Shown here: one piece after another, positions 8,814 through 16,762 of the stretch
Position numbering within the stretch: the first letter of the stretch is position 1
Layout: each line of letters starts with the position of its first letter
Origin: an uncultured Mediterraneibacter sp.
GTDB lineage: Bacteria > Bacillota > Clostridia > Lachnospirales > Lachnospiraceae
Length of the DNA stretch: 64,000 nucleotides
NCBI GenBank assembly: GCA_944381935.1
Contig: CALWMN010000012.1
Coordinates: 29,159-93,158, forward strand
Reading direction: 5' to 3'
Made by a program: the position numbers and the translations under genes
The notes under the pieces: model-generated
What the model saw: only the letters and a program-made list of their open reading frames with translations
What the model was told of the DNA's origin: nothing
The model's database searches: none

Positions 8814-9715
8814 TGTATCTCCTCCCTCACATTTATGATCGTCACCTTACATTCACTGATCTCAGCTTTTTCTCCGAAGTCTATATAAATCATATGATCC
8901 AGAACATTTCCCTGGCCAACAGCCACTGATGAGGGATCGATTGAATAATTCATTACTTCCGATCCATATTCAATACGGATTTCTGTGGGCACACAGTTTT
9001 TGTCGTATAACTCCTCGCTTTTCGTGAAACCGGGAAGGATCGCCAGGCCGCTGACAGTCTGTTTCTCCATGCTGGTAAAGAGTATATTTTCATTCACTCC
9101 GCTCCCCGCCACGCCCTCCGCCCAGCATGTCGCGGGATCAAGATCCGAAAGGTTATCTACACCGTAATAATATCCCTCTTCCTGAAGCACCGAGGAGGAC
9201 GACACATCAAAATCAGCTTTATAGATCTCCTTCCCCTGCGTCGTCAGACCTGTCGGGACTCCTGACGTGCCCTGCTCTTCCCGGGCGTTCTCCCCGGCCA
9301 ATGCCCCGTCCGCCGTGTCCTCATTCGTATCAGGCATATTGCCCTTTTCTGTCTTTTGTGGCTCCTGTTTTGCCTCTGTTTCCTGCACTTCCTTTTCTGT
9401 ATCCAAAGATTCCTGTGCAGTCCCATCTGCTGTTTCTCTTAAATTCAGCAGGAACACCGTTGATGCCGCTGTAGCGACGACTACGGCGGCGGCCGCCCCC
9501 GCCGCAGCCCATACTTTCCATATTTTCCGCTTCTTTTTCGTCCCCTTCCTGCCATCTCCCAGAGTCTTCTCTGTCTTTTTCCCGTGTTCTCCTCCGTCAT
9601 TCTCAATGACCGCGCCGCGTTCTTCTGCCTCTCCTTCTTCCAGCCTGCTGCCGCAGTAAGGGCAGAAACTCTCTGTACCATCTTCCAGTCTGTGTCCACA
9701 ATTCATGCAGTACAT
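8780..9715 (-). CDS. Zinc-ribbon membrane protein with discoidin/NADase-type glycan-binding-like domain
   Basis: 311 residues. The start at 9715 (MYCMNCGHRL) is chosen because GGAGGAG lies 8-10 bases upstream; an ATG 45 bases further upstream adds only an unlikely extension. A zinc ribbon (CMNCG...CPYCG, about 3-22) is followed by an acidic/basic linker, one Ala-rich transmembrane helix (about 70-95) and a Thr/Glu-rich stalk. The C-terminal domain (about 175-310) has VDNLSDLDPATCWAEG, GLAILPGFTK and IRIEYGS. This pattern belongs to F5/8-type beta-sandwiches, specifically the NADase-type glycan-binding group. It probably tethers a cell-wall- or glycan-binding module to the membrane. Together with the 6702 gene it forms an overlapping pair. 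Confidence 0.75.
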   Translation of the reverse strand: MYCMNCGHRLEDGTESFCPYCGSRLEEGEAEERGAVIENDGGEHGKKTEKTLGDGRKGTKKKRKIWKVWAAAGAAAAVVVATAASTVFLLNLRETADGTAQESLDTEKEVQETEAKQEPQKTEKGNMPDTNEDTADGALAGENAREEQGTSGVPTGLTTQGKEIYKADFDVSSSSVLQEEGYYYGVDNLSDLDPATCWAEGVAGSGVNENILFTSMEKQTVSGLAILPGFTKSEELYDKNCVPTEIRIEYGSEVMNYSIDPSSVAVGQGNVLDHMIYIDFGEKAEISECKVTIINVREEIQCVFVKNVGRS

Positions 9716-9766
9716 TCCTACTTCTCCTCCGCTCATATTTTCTGATTTGCATGTATGCATGACAGT

Positions 9767-9802
9767 ATTATATCATATAATAACGCACTTGAAGATTGAC
9801 AA
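9767..9802 (-). promoter_or_regulatory. Candidate promoter of the zinc-ribbon pair
   Basis: A perfect TATAAT on the minus strand (9767-9772) lies about 50 bases before the start at 9715. A TTGTCA lies at 9797-9802, but the spacing to this -10 is 24 bases. It fits better (17 bases) with the overlapping TATATG. The -10 is clear, the -35 ambiguous. Confidence 0.45.
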
Positions 9803-9835
9803 CTCCATGATTTTTCCTTTTTCACCACTTTGATC

Positions 9836-9913
9836 TCAGATCAGCATACGGATAATAAACATGGCGATCGCAGCCAGCACCCATGCCAGAAAATTAAAAA
9901 GCCAAATGATCAT
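9836..9913 (-). CDS. 25-residue single-pass membrane peptide
   Basis: A tiny gene: ATG, 25 codons and TGA. The product begins MIIWLFNFLAWVLAA and is almost wholly hydrophobic, with one Arg near the C terminus, as expected for a single transmembrane helix. GAGGG lies 9 bases before the ATG, and a promoter-like pair (TTGAAA, 18 bases, CATAAT) lies at 9934-9963. It sits alone between the XRE regulator and the zinc-ribbon pair in a stretch otherwise empty. It could be a small regulator of the membrane complex or a type I toxin-like peptide; neither is shown by the sequence. Confidence 0.5.
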   Translation of the reverse strand: MIIWLFNFLAWVLAAIAMFIIRMLI

Positions 9914-9933
9914 ATCTTCTGCCCTCTTTTGTA

Positions 9934-9963
9934 ATTATGGTTTTATCAGCGCATATTTTTCAA
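9934..9963 (-). promoter_or_regulatory. Promoter of the 25-residue membrane peptide
   Basis: On the minus strand TTGAAA (9958-9963) and CATAAT (9934-9939) are 18 bases apart, each 5 of 6 to consensus. The -10 ends about 20 bases before the ATG of the small gene. Confidence 0.5.
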
Positions 9964-10000
9964 AATTAACACGATAATACTTTATCACTATATATTCTGA

Positions 10001-10029
10001 TTGTCAATTTATAACATCTTTTTGATAAT
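10001..10029 (+). promoter_or_regulatory. Promoter of the XRE regulator gene
   Basis: TTGTCA (10001-10006) and GATAAT (10024-10029) are separated by exactly 17 bases and precede the regulator ATG by about 60 bases. The region is AT-rich, and the minus-strand promoter at 9934-9963 diverges from it, so the XRE protein could bind here and control both directions. Confidence 0.6.
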
Positions 10030-10090
10030 GTAATATCATTTCGATTAGTTTATGATTTGACGAAAGGAATTATAAATAAAGGAATGAAAA

Positions 10091-10378
10091 ATGATTGGTG
10101 ACAGAATTAAGAATTTGCGCGTCTCCTGTGAGATGACACAGGCAGATCTTGCCAAAAAACTGAATATCACCCGCAGCAGCGTCAATGCATGGGAAATGGG
10201 AATCTCCACGCCTTCTACCGCTTACTTGGTCGAACTGTCACAGTTATTCCATGTCTCTACCGACTATCTGCTTGGAATGTCCCACGACACCTCTCTGGAC
10301 ATCTCTGGTCTAAATGCCCGTGAAGTCAAAATTGTGTATGAACTGGTGGAATATTTCCGCACAAAAAAACAGTTCTGA
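10091..10378 (+). CDS. XRE-family helix-turn-helix regulator
   Basis: 95 residues. An N-terminal Cro/C1-type HTH (about 4-60) is evident from LRVSCEMTQADLAKKLNITRSSVNAWEMG and the following STAYLVELSQLFHVSTDYLLG. A short acidic/helical tail (about 65-95) may dimerise. AAAGGA lies 7 bases upstream. It is the only plus-strand gene in the zinc-ribbon cluster: it diverges from the small membrane peptide and zinc-ribbon pair, and converges with the 10443 operon through a shared terminator. It is a good candidate for the local regulator, though no target site is proven. Confidence 0.85.
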   Translation: MIGDRIKNLRVSCEMTQADLAKKLNITRSSVNAWEMGISTPSTAYLVELSQLFHVSTDYLLGMSHDTSLDISGLNAREVKIVYELVEYFRTKKQF

Positions 10379-10418
10379 ACAGGTTGTCTCTCCGGCAATC
10401 CATTCGGAACTGTTTTCT
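10363..10418. terminator. Bidirectional terminator between the XRE gene and the zinc-ribbon operon
   Basis: The stem AACAGTTC (10368-10375) pairs with GAACTGTT (10407-10414). On the minus strand it is followed by seven T, a strong stop for the 10443 operon. On the plus strand TTTTC follows, a weaker stop for the XRE gene. The left arm overlaps the last codons of the XRE gene. The 31-base loop contains some further pairing. Confidence 0.7.
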
Positions 10419-10442
10419 GTTATTGTGCTATGGATTTATATT

Positions 10443-12173
10443 TTACTGCAGAAGGGATTTGTCCGTGATATAAGCCCCCTCCAGCGGATATGCGTTGGAA
10501 TAATACCCCTCCTCCGCCGACAGTTCTCTCGTTGAGATTTCTTCCACCTCCGGTCTTTTATCCCGGAGCCTCACATGACAGATCGTCTCCACACCCATGT
10601 GTCCCTGCACCTGGATGATATAGTCCTGCGATCCGCCCGTCTCGTCCTGATAAAAGGCAGAATGGAATCCTGATATCTCTCCCAGAAAGACGCTCCTTCC
10701 ATTCTCGGCCGTGTAGATCTCATACATATAGTCCGCCTCGCAGGTGCCTGTTTTAAGGAGCAGCTCTTTTACACCGTCCTTGTCCATGTCATAGAGGAAA
10801 TAAGTCAGGTATTCGCTGAAATGCTCCCTGTAATCCTCGTACGCCCGGTCGAGCAGAGGCTCGTACGCGCTTCTGTAGACGTCCGACGTCACCTCTGCAC
10901 TGCTCTCTGAGACACTGTCCTCCTTTGTCACATCTGATGTCACTCTCTCCCCGTCGATCTCCAGGGTAAGGGGCACTTTCCCCAGATATGACGGATCCAT
11001 AGTCTCCATGAACATCTCGATATCCCCCGAATTATCGTTCTCTCCGGTAATATGTATCAGCATCTCCACGTCATCGAGAAACTCGAACCTCTGGATCCAT
11101 GTCTGCCTCATCCTTGCCGCTTCGTTCACCAGCCCGATGCTCTCCAGATAGTCCGCCATCTCGTTGGCATCCTGCTCCATTCCGCTGAACTCTGAACCTG
11201 CAAGCATCTCTTCCGGTCCCGCCTTTCTCACGAACTGCCCATCCTCATAAGTCAGGACAAAAGACCGGTAACTGATCCCATCCGCATACATATAGTAGGA
11301 CTGGCTGAGTCCGCCGCAGATATAAGTCGTCCCCTGGTTCTCATGCAGGAACACGCCGCTCATCTCGCTGTCCCCTCCGCCGAGGACTGGTCCCAGCTCT
11401 GTAAATTCATCCGTTAAGACCATCTCCCCGTTTTCCATCTCATACATCTGGAGATAGACAAAGTTCTGGTCATATTCCAGGTGCTGGTTTTCTCTCAGGT
11501 CATTCTTCATCACGAGCACAAGCAGTTCTTCTTCCCCGTCATTGTCAAAATCGCGGATGCGCGACGTCAGTACGCCCCTGACAGAATGGACCGGGTCCAG
11601 GGTCACATACCACGATGTACGGATATACTCACAGACAAAATCCCCTTCCTGGGCAGTCCCGTCCTCCGGGGCAAGGACTTCCTCTGTGTAGGTATACATG
11701 CCGTACTTCTCCTCCACCGCGGCACTGCCGGTATTCTCCACACCTTTGGCTAGTATTTCCACCGCTTTTTCCGGCTCATTCTGCTCCTGATATATCTCTG
11801 CCAGCTTCAGGTAGGGTTCTTCTTCCTTTGGCTCGATATCAATGGCAGCAAGGTAAGAGTCCTCCGCCTTCCCGTAGTCAAGCTCTTCCAGATACCGGCT
11901 GGCGTCCCCGATCTCTGCGTTGTACCTTTTTTCCCTCTGTTTGGGAAGAATCAGCATGACGACCGACACAGCCGTTGCCGCTGCCACAATGAGCAGCAGG
12001 ATCACGACGAGAAGTACCTTCTTCCCCTTCCTGCGCTTTGGTTTCTTCTCCCGGGATATCTCTTCCCTGGGCGTCCCTTCGGGCGTTTCCTTTCCCTTGC
12101 TCAGCGGTGCGCCGCAGAAACCGCAGAATTTTGCTCCGTCCTCATTCTCTTTCCCACAATTCGTACAATACAT
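10443..12173 (-). CDS. Zinc-ribbon membrane protein with TPR-like domain
   Basis: 576 residues. A zinc ribbon (CTNCGKENEDGAKFCGFCG, about 3-21), a Lys/Glu linker, and one transmembrane helix (about 52-76, VLLVVILLLIVAAAT) are followed by a TPR-like hook (about 88-140, RYLEELDYGKAEDSYLAA) nearly identical to that of the gene at 6702. After it come beta-rich repeats with RDFDNDGEEELLVLVM and YDMDKDGVKELLL, resembling FG-GAP/VCBS-type D-x-D-x-D-G units that usually bind calcium. It is last in the operon 13115-12211-10443, ending at a strong terminator. It has no recognised enzyme domain; an extracytoplasmic sensing or scaffold role is inferred. Confidence 0.8.
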   Translation of the reverse strand: MYCTNCGKENEDGAKFCGFCGAPLSKGKETPEGTPREEISREKKPKRRKGKKVLLVVILLLIVAAATAVSVVMLILPKQREKRYNAEIGDASRYLEELDYGKAEDSYLAAIDIEPKEEEPYLKLAEIYQEQNEPEKAVEILAKGVENTGSAAVEEKYGMYTYTEEVLAPEDGTAQEGDFVCEYIRTSWYVTLDPVHSVRGVLTSRIRDFDNDGEEELLVLVMKNDLRENQHLEYDQNFVYLQMYEMENGEMVLTDEFTELGPVLGGGDSEMSGVFLHENQGTTYICGGLSQSYYMYADGISYRSFVLTYEDGQFVRKAGPEEMLAGSEFSGMEQDANEMADYLESIGLVNEAARMRQTWIQRFEFLDDVEMLIHITGENDNSGDIEMFMETMDPSYLGKVPLTLEIDGERVTSDVTKEDSVSESSAEVTSDVYRSAYEPLLDRAYEDYREHFSEYLTYFLYDMDKDGVKELLLKTGTCEADYMYEIYTAENGRSVFLGEISGFHSAFYQDETGGSQDYIIQVQGHMGVETICHVRLRDKRPEVEEISTRELSAEEGYYSNAYPLEGAYITDKSLLQ

Positions 12174-12210
12174 CTTTTGTCCCTTTTCCTATTCTTTACA
12201 GACGAAAGAC

Positions 12211-13077
12211 TCATTCGCCCGCCAGATTTTCTTCACAGTACAGATTAATCCCGTTCACGATTCCTTCTACCATTTTCTCACGGTAGGACGAATCTGCCAT
12301 ATTCAGGTCATCCTGCTCATTTGTCATGAATCCCATCTCAAGGATGATCACCGGAACCTGGCTCCAGTTGATCCCCGTCATTGTATCATTTGCCTGCACG
12401 CCCAGGTTCTGCATTCCCGTCGCCTCACAATAGGAGTTAAGAACAGTTGTGCCCAGCGCGTAGCTCTGGGTGTAAAGACTGCCCACATAGGGGTTCTCCG
12501 CTGAACCGACCAGGACAAGGGCGCCGTTTGCATCGGAGCTCTCGCTTCCATTGGCATGGATCCTGACGACGAAGTCTGCCCCTGCCTCATTGGCAAGCGT
12601 CGCCCTCTCTGCGTTGCTGATCGCAGTCTCATTGTCCTCCCTGGTCATCATCACATCGTACCCCTGTGCTGCCAGTGCATCCCGGAGCATAAGGGCGATA
12701 TCCAGATTCAGCTGATATTCCGGAATCCCCGAATAGCGCCCTGACGTGCCTCCTGTAGATTTCGTTTTCATCGTGCTGCTGCCCGGCGCATTGGGCTCCT
12801 GCGCGCTCATATCGACGTCCGGGCTCTGGTGCCCCGGATCAAGGGAGATTAAGATCCCCTTCTTTTCCGGCTCCTGCGTCTCTTCACTGTCCGGTTCTTC
12901 CGGCGTCTCCCCCGGTGAAGTATCCCCGGCATTTTCCCCCGGCGCCTCCTCTTTTGGCAGATCAATCACCAGATCCTTTGCCTCCGGTTCTTCTGCTTCT
13001 TTCGCGCACCCGCCTGCGAGCATCGTTCCTGTAAAAAGCAGAAGCGCAAACATCACACCCATCATTCTCTGTCTCAT
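12211..13077 (-). CDS. Lipoprotein N-acetylmuramoyl-L-alanine amidase (Amidase_3)
   Basis: 288 residues, starting at the ATG at 13077 (MRQRMMGVMF) with GGGGGAG upstream; a start 45 bases earlier would spoil the signal peptide. The signal peptide ends in a lipobox LAGGC, so the protein should be a lipoprotein. An acidic Glu/Pro linker follows. The catalytic domain (about 80-280) has DPGHQ, a PEYQLNLDIALML segment supplying the Glu, RIHANG and VIILEMGFMTNEQD, the zinc-dependent Amidase_3 pattern that cleaves the amide between MurNAc and the stem peptide. Its place among zinc-ribbon envelope proteins and the kinase suggests that the cluster acts on peptidoglycan. Confidence 0.88.
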   Translation of the reverse strand: MRQRMMGVMFALLLFTGTMLAGGCAKEAEEPEAKDLVIDLPKEEAPGENAGDTSPGETPEEPDSEETQEPEKKGILISLDPGHQSPDVDMSAQEPNAPGSSTMKTKSTGGTSGRYSGIPEYQLNLDIALMLRDALAAQGYDVMMTREDNETAISNAERATLANEAGADFVVRIHANGSESSDANGALVLVGSAENPYVGSLYTQSYALGTTVLNSYCEATGMQNLGVQANDTMTGINWSQVPVIILEMGFMTNEQDDLNMADSSYREKMVEGIVNGINLYCEENLAGE

Positions 13078-13114
13078 CTTGTTCTCTCCCCCGTCAGACC
13101 CGCAAACCGGTCTG

Positions 13115-14137
13115 CTACTCATACTTTTTTATCAGATCTATATTTTTCTTCTCTGTCTCTGACAGCATGGACTCGGAAAAGTCATCCGGGTCTATCGTAC
13201 CGTTGTACCAGGATTTGGAATCAAAATATGCCTGAAGTTCCGGATCATCGAACCTTCTCCCATGCCTTGCAAATATTTCATTTCTTGCCAGGCGCAGCTC
13301 ATCCTTTGAAAGGCTGCTCACTTCGCTTTCTGTCAGAAGCCTTGTACTGCTGCCCGGCAGGATGTAACCTCCATTATCCTGGGCGGATTTTTCTTCCCCG
13401 GAGCCATCCGGCTTCTGCGTCTGGCTCAGCGGCTCTCCCAGAAGCTGTTTCCCATTCTGGATGTACTGTTCACTGGCGCGCGCCACGCTTTCTTCAAAGG
13501 GAGCATAATGCCTTTCCATGTTCTGGATATAACAGATCAGGCTGCCGTTCTGATAATAGTAGTACACATACGCCCCTGACGCATCTCTCACAGAGGCATA
13601 AATGATCTCCTCATTGTCATCAAACAGATATGTTACGACTTCGTCGCCAAGCTCCTGCGTGAAACGGACCGGCTTCCCGCTCTGGTCATAATAATCCGTC
13701 CGCGTATCATCGGAATATTTCACGCAGTCCGGGCCCATGATAAAGTTGCTCGATTCGTTCCATTTGTCCGCAATCTGGTCAACCACGGCGTCCGCCCCGG
13801 ATGTCCCAGCCTCTGCCGTCTCCTCTGTTTCTTTCCTGCTCTGCTGTCCATCCTCTGTCTCCTGCGTGGAACCCTGTGCATCGTCTGCATCCTTCGTCAC
13901 GCTGTCCGCATCCCTGGTGAGATACCAGTACGTGAATCCGCCGCCTGCCGCGAGACAGAGGATCACGCAGATGGCCACGATCAGTACGACCGGCTTCTTC
14001 CCTTTTCTCTCCGGTTCCTCATAGTCCTCCAGTTCATCCGGCAGTTCCTCCTCCGGCTCTTCCTGGAGGTTTGTCCCGCAACTCCAGCAGAACCGTGCGC
14101 CGTCTTCATTCTCTGATCCACAATTCCAACAATACAT
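13115..14137 (-). CDS. Zinc-ribbon membrane protein with C-terminal YARHG domain
   Basis: 340 residues. A zinc ribbon (CWNCGSENEDGARFCWSCG, about 3-21), an acidic linker, one transmembrane helix (about 51-70) and a Thr/Glu/Asp-rich stalk lead to a central region with an odd run of Tyr (SGAYVYYYYQNGS). The C terminus (about 270-335) shows LTESEVSSLSKDELRLARNE followed by IFARHGR and an SKSWYNG element, the YARHG extracellular domain. AAAGGAG precedes the ATG. Upstream is the 46-residue membrane protein, downstream the amidase. YARHG domains are thought to sit near peptidoglycan; their function is not established. Confidence 0.82.
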   Translation of the reverse strand: MYCWNCGSENEDGARFCWSCGTNLQEEPEEELPDELEDYEEPERKGKKPVVLIVAICVILCLAAGGGFTYWYLTRDADSVTKDADDAQGSTQETEDGQQSRKETEETAEAGTSGADAVVDQIADKWNESSNFIMGPDCVKYSDDTRTDYYDQSGKPVRFTQELGDEVVTYLFDDNEEIIYASVRDASGAYVYYYYQNGSLICYIQNMERHYAPFEESVARASEQYIQNGKQLLGEPLSQTQKPDGSGEEKSAQDNGGYILPGSSTRLLTESEVSSLSKDELRLARNEIFARHGRRFDDPELQAYFDSKSWYNGTIDPDDFSESMLSETEKKNIDLIKKYE

Positions 14138-14154
14138 CTTCCCACTCCTTTGTA

Positions 14155-14295
14155 TTATTCCGTTTCAATCTGTTTAAGAAGCCTTCTCCTCTGCCCGGGG
14201 AATACCACTGCCGTCGCAATCAGCCCTGCCAGGCATCCCACCGCTCCGATAATCCCTGTCAAAGCCAGGATGAGTCCCGGCGTCACCTCAATCAT
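14155..14295 (-). CDS. 46-residue small membrane protein
   Basis: A short gene between the kinase and the YARHG protein. Its ATG overlaps the kinase stop (ATGA), and AAGGAGG lies 9 bases upstream inside the kinase coding sequence, so translation is coupled. The product starts MIEVTPGLILALTGIIGAVG, has one long hydrophobic stretch (about 7-31, small-residue-rich: G-x-x-G-x-x-G-C-L-A-G), then a basic tail (PGQRRRLLKQIETE), giving N-out/C-in topology. The glycine spacing suggests helix packing against another membrane protein. Too short for most gene finders; no family recognised. Confidence 0.7.
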   Translation of the reverse strand: MIEVTPGLILALTGIIGAVGCLAGLIATAVVFPGQRRRLLKQIETE

Positions 14296-16304
14296 GGCAG
14301 CCATCCTCCTTCCTTTACCTGCCGGTAGACATCTTCCAAAAGCGTCATCTCACTGTCTTCATTATTGTCCTTCCTCTGCTCCTCATACAGCTGTTCCGCT
14401 TTCCCGTAATACTCCGCAAACTGTGTATAATCACGGCCTGCATTTTCTTTTGATGCCTGTTTATCTATCTCCAGGAACGCATATCTCATGAAAATATTAT
14501 AGTCCTCGCCATACAGCCTCAGCATCTCATCCGCCGTCTGTTCTGCCCGGCTGATATCTCCAAGCTTTTCATATACGATGGCAAGCGTATCATACGTATG
14601 GTAAGTCCCCCATCCCTGTGCGACCATGTCCTCAAGAATCTGCGCCGCTTCCTGCCTGTAAGTGCCATTCCCGCTTTTATCCGCCAGTTCAATATCGATG
14701 CCTGCCAGGCTTTCAAGAATCTGCATCTGGTTTTCTACCGGCAGAGCCTCTTTTGCCTCAAGCAGGATGGTCCGCTGTGTGACGTCGCTGCCCTTTTCCT
14801 CATAAATGGAGTTCATCACAAGATATGCCCTTGCTTTCATCTCATTGTCTTCTGTAAGGTCAATACACGTCCTGAACTCCAGCAGGGCAGCGTCAAGCCT
14901 TCCGAGTGCTTTTTCAATCTCCCCTCTGGCGTAATAGATGGAATCCTCCTGCAATCCGTAATCGACTGCCTCCTGCAGGATTTCCTGTGCCGCTTTCTCT
15001 TCCCCGTTGTACGCCAGGGCGATGGCATAGTCCCTGTAATACTCGGTTTTTCTGGTCCCCAGGCGGAATACCTCCTCATACGCCCTGACGGACTCCCGGT
15101 ACTGTCCCAGCCTGAAATAGCTGTCCGCCTCCAGATAATAGACATCTGCCATCCTCGCCTGGTTCAGATCCAGATCTTCATTGCTGCAGATGTCATACTC
15201 GACAAAAGAAATACACTCTTCATATTTTTCCTGTTCATACAGGGAACACGTATTCTGGTAATAGCTCTCCAGTGCGCCCGGGAGCAGGGACACCGCTTCC
15301 ATGTATGTCTCTTCCTGCTCCTCATACTCCCCGCTGTTCCTCAGCCTGATCTGTTCCTCCACGAGAGCGTTGTATCTGCGCGTCTTTTCAAGGTTCATCC
15401 TGTGTATCCCGTACCCGCCCAGCACAATAAATCCTGCCATCAGGACCGCAAGACCGATCCGGACTGCCATCTGGCGGCGCAAAAGCCTCTGATATCTTTT
15501 ATCCTTCCTGGAAATATTCTCGAACCCACGGAACATTTCCACTGCCGTCTGGTAACGTTGTTTCGGGTCAATCTTTGTCGCTTTGCCGATGACTTCTGCA
15601 AATGCCTCACCCGTACATTGTATCAGGAGCTTTTTGTTTATCTTTTCCCTGTAGTCTCCAAGCTTCTGTCCCGTTGCCAGATGATAGAAAGCCGCCCCTG
15701 CGCTGTACAGATCCGACCTCTCGTCGATCCTGGTGTGCCTGGGGATTCCCTGGGCGGACTTGCTGCCAAGTGCGATAATATACTGTTCCGGGGAGGTGTA
15801 TCCGTTCGTGTACCCCAGCACAGCTGTCTCATCGAGATAAAAAGCAATGTTAAAGTCGATCAGGCAGATATTCCCCTCAGGGGTCAGCATGATATTGGCA
15901 GGCTTGATATCCCCGTGTATCACAGGCGGTTTCTGCTTATGCAGGTAATTGAGCGCACTGCACACCTGCATCCCCCACCGAGCAAGCTCTTTCTGGGTAA
16001 AACGCCTTCCCTCCTGTAAAAGCTGGGCGAAGGATTTCCCGGGGATGTAACTCATCACCGTATAAATATCCCCGTCCATTTCAAGGAAATCCAGCACCTG
16101 AGGCAGATAGGAATGATGGAGCTTCTTCAGGATATCGACTTCCTGCCGGTTTACCGCAGGGGAAATGCTCCTGCTGTGCATCTTCTTCAATACGACTTCC
16201 TGCTTAAGCCTTCTGTGGTATGCCTTATAGACTACGCCTCCCGACCCTTCTCCGAGTTTCTCAAGTATCTCATATGTTTCGGAGAAATCTTTTCGTATAT
16301 CCAT
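14292..16304 (-). CDS. Transmembrane Ser/Thr protein kinase with TPR-like extracytoplasmic region
   Basis: 670 residues from the ATG at 16304, one base after the FHA gene stop. The kinase domain (about 10-260) shows the glycine loop GEGSGGVVY, VVLKK, the catalytic HGDIKPAN, and an activation segment ending YTSPEQY. The metal-binding motif reads DFN instead of DFG. A transmembrane helix (about 283-303, VLMAGFIVLGGYGI) is followed by about 360 residues of TPR-like helical repeats. The kinase lies inside; the repeats should be outside. It has no PASTA domains, unlike the second kinase at 21589. Its neighbours are an FHA protein, which would bind phosphothreonine, and small and zinc-ribbon membrane proteins. 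Probably active, but the DFN change deserves a test. Confidence 0.88.
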   Translation of the reverse strand: MDIRKDFSETYEILEKLGEGSGGVVYKAYHRRLKQEVVLKKMHSRSISPAVNRQEVDILKKLHHSYLPQVLDFLEMDGDIYTVMSYIPGKSFAQLLQEGRRFTQKELARWGMQVCSALNYLHKQKPPVIHGDIKPANIMLTPEGNICLIDFNIAFYLDETAVLGYTNGYTSPEQYIIALGSKSAQGIPRHTRIDERSDLYSAGAAFYHLATGQKLGDYREKINKKLLIQCTGEAFAEVIGKATKIDPKQRYQTAVEMFRGFENISRKDKRYQRLLRRQMAVRIGLAVLMAGFIVLGGYGIHRMNLEKTRRYNALVEEQIRLRNSGEYEEQEETYMEAVSLLPGALESYYQNTCSLYEQEKYEECISFVEYDICSNEDLDLNQARMADVYYLEADSYFRLGQYRESVRAYEEVFRLGTRKTEYYRDYAIALAYNGEEKAAQEILQEAVDYGLQEDSIYYARGEIEKALGRLDAALLEFRTCIDLTEDNEMKARAYLVMNSIYEEKGSDVTQRTILLEAKEALPVENQMQILESLAGIDIELADKSGNGTYRQEAAQILEDMVAQGWGTYHTYDTLAIVYEKLGDISRAEQTADEMLRLYGEDYNIFMRYAFLEIDKQASKENAGRDYTQFAEYYGKAEQLYEEQRKDNNEDSEMTLLEDVYRQVKEGGWLP

Positions 16305-16305
16305 C

Positions 16306-16725
16306 CTACAGCCCTTCCCTGACCATAAACTCAAACTGTTCGTCTTCCGACAGGCGGAATATCATCCCGTCTGTCAGCTTTACCTCGGACAGAATACGCT
16401 GCCCGTTTACAAACACATGGTTGGCTGACTGCATATCCTCAAGCCAGCATCCGTCCGCCTTGAGATGAATCATCGCGTGTCTGCGGCTCACCGTCGGATT
16501 ATCGCTGACGGCAAAATCCGCATCCGATGATTTCCCGATGACAAAGCCGTCCTTTTTCACCTCTGACCTTTCCCCCGTTTTCAAACGCCTGACAAAAAAG
16601 CGCAGCTTCTTTTTCACCGGTTTAACAGGATCCCGGATGATAATATTGCCGGAAAAGCCTTCTCTTCCGGCTGCCGGGATTCTGACCTTCGACCGGTCTT
16701 CCCAGCCTTTCAAAAAATCTCTCAT
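16306..16725 (-). CDS. FHA-domain protein
   Basis: 139 residues. After a basic, probably flexible N terminus (about 1-55), the FHA fold (about 58-135) shows the phosphothreonine-binding pattern: FVIGKSSDADF, then NPTVSRRHAMI, a W-L-E-D turn, and HVFVNGQRI. It is soluble, with no membrane segment. It is directly upstream of the Ser/Thr kinase with a one-base gap, so the two are translationally linked. It is likely either a substrate or a phospho-dependent adaptor of that kinase. Confidence 0.9.
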   Translation of the reverse strand: MRDFLKGWEDRSKVRIPAAGREGFSGNIIIRDPVKPVKKKLRFFVRRLKTGERSEVKKDGFVIGKSSDADFAVSDNPTVSRRHAMIHLKADGCWLEDMQSANHVFVNGQRILSEVKLTDGMIFRLSEDEQFEFMVREGL

Positions 16726-16762
16726 AACCTTGTACCTCCCGGAACAATTCAGTCTGCGGCTT

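Noticed and set aside
14598-16019. Long plus-strand open frame opposite the kinase gene
   Set aside because: It lies wholly antisense to a well-supported kinase, has no ribosome binding site and reads as Cys/Leu/Arg-rich low-quality sequence.
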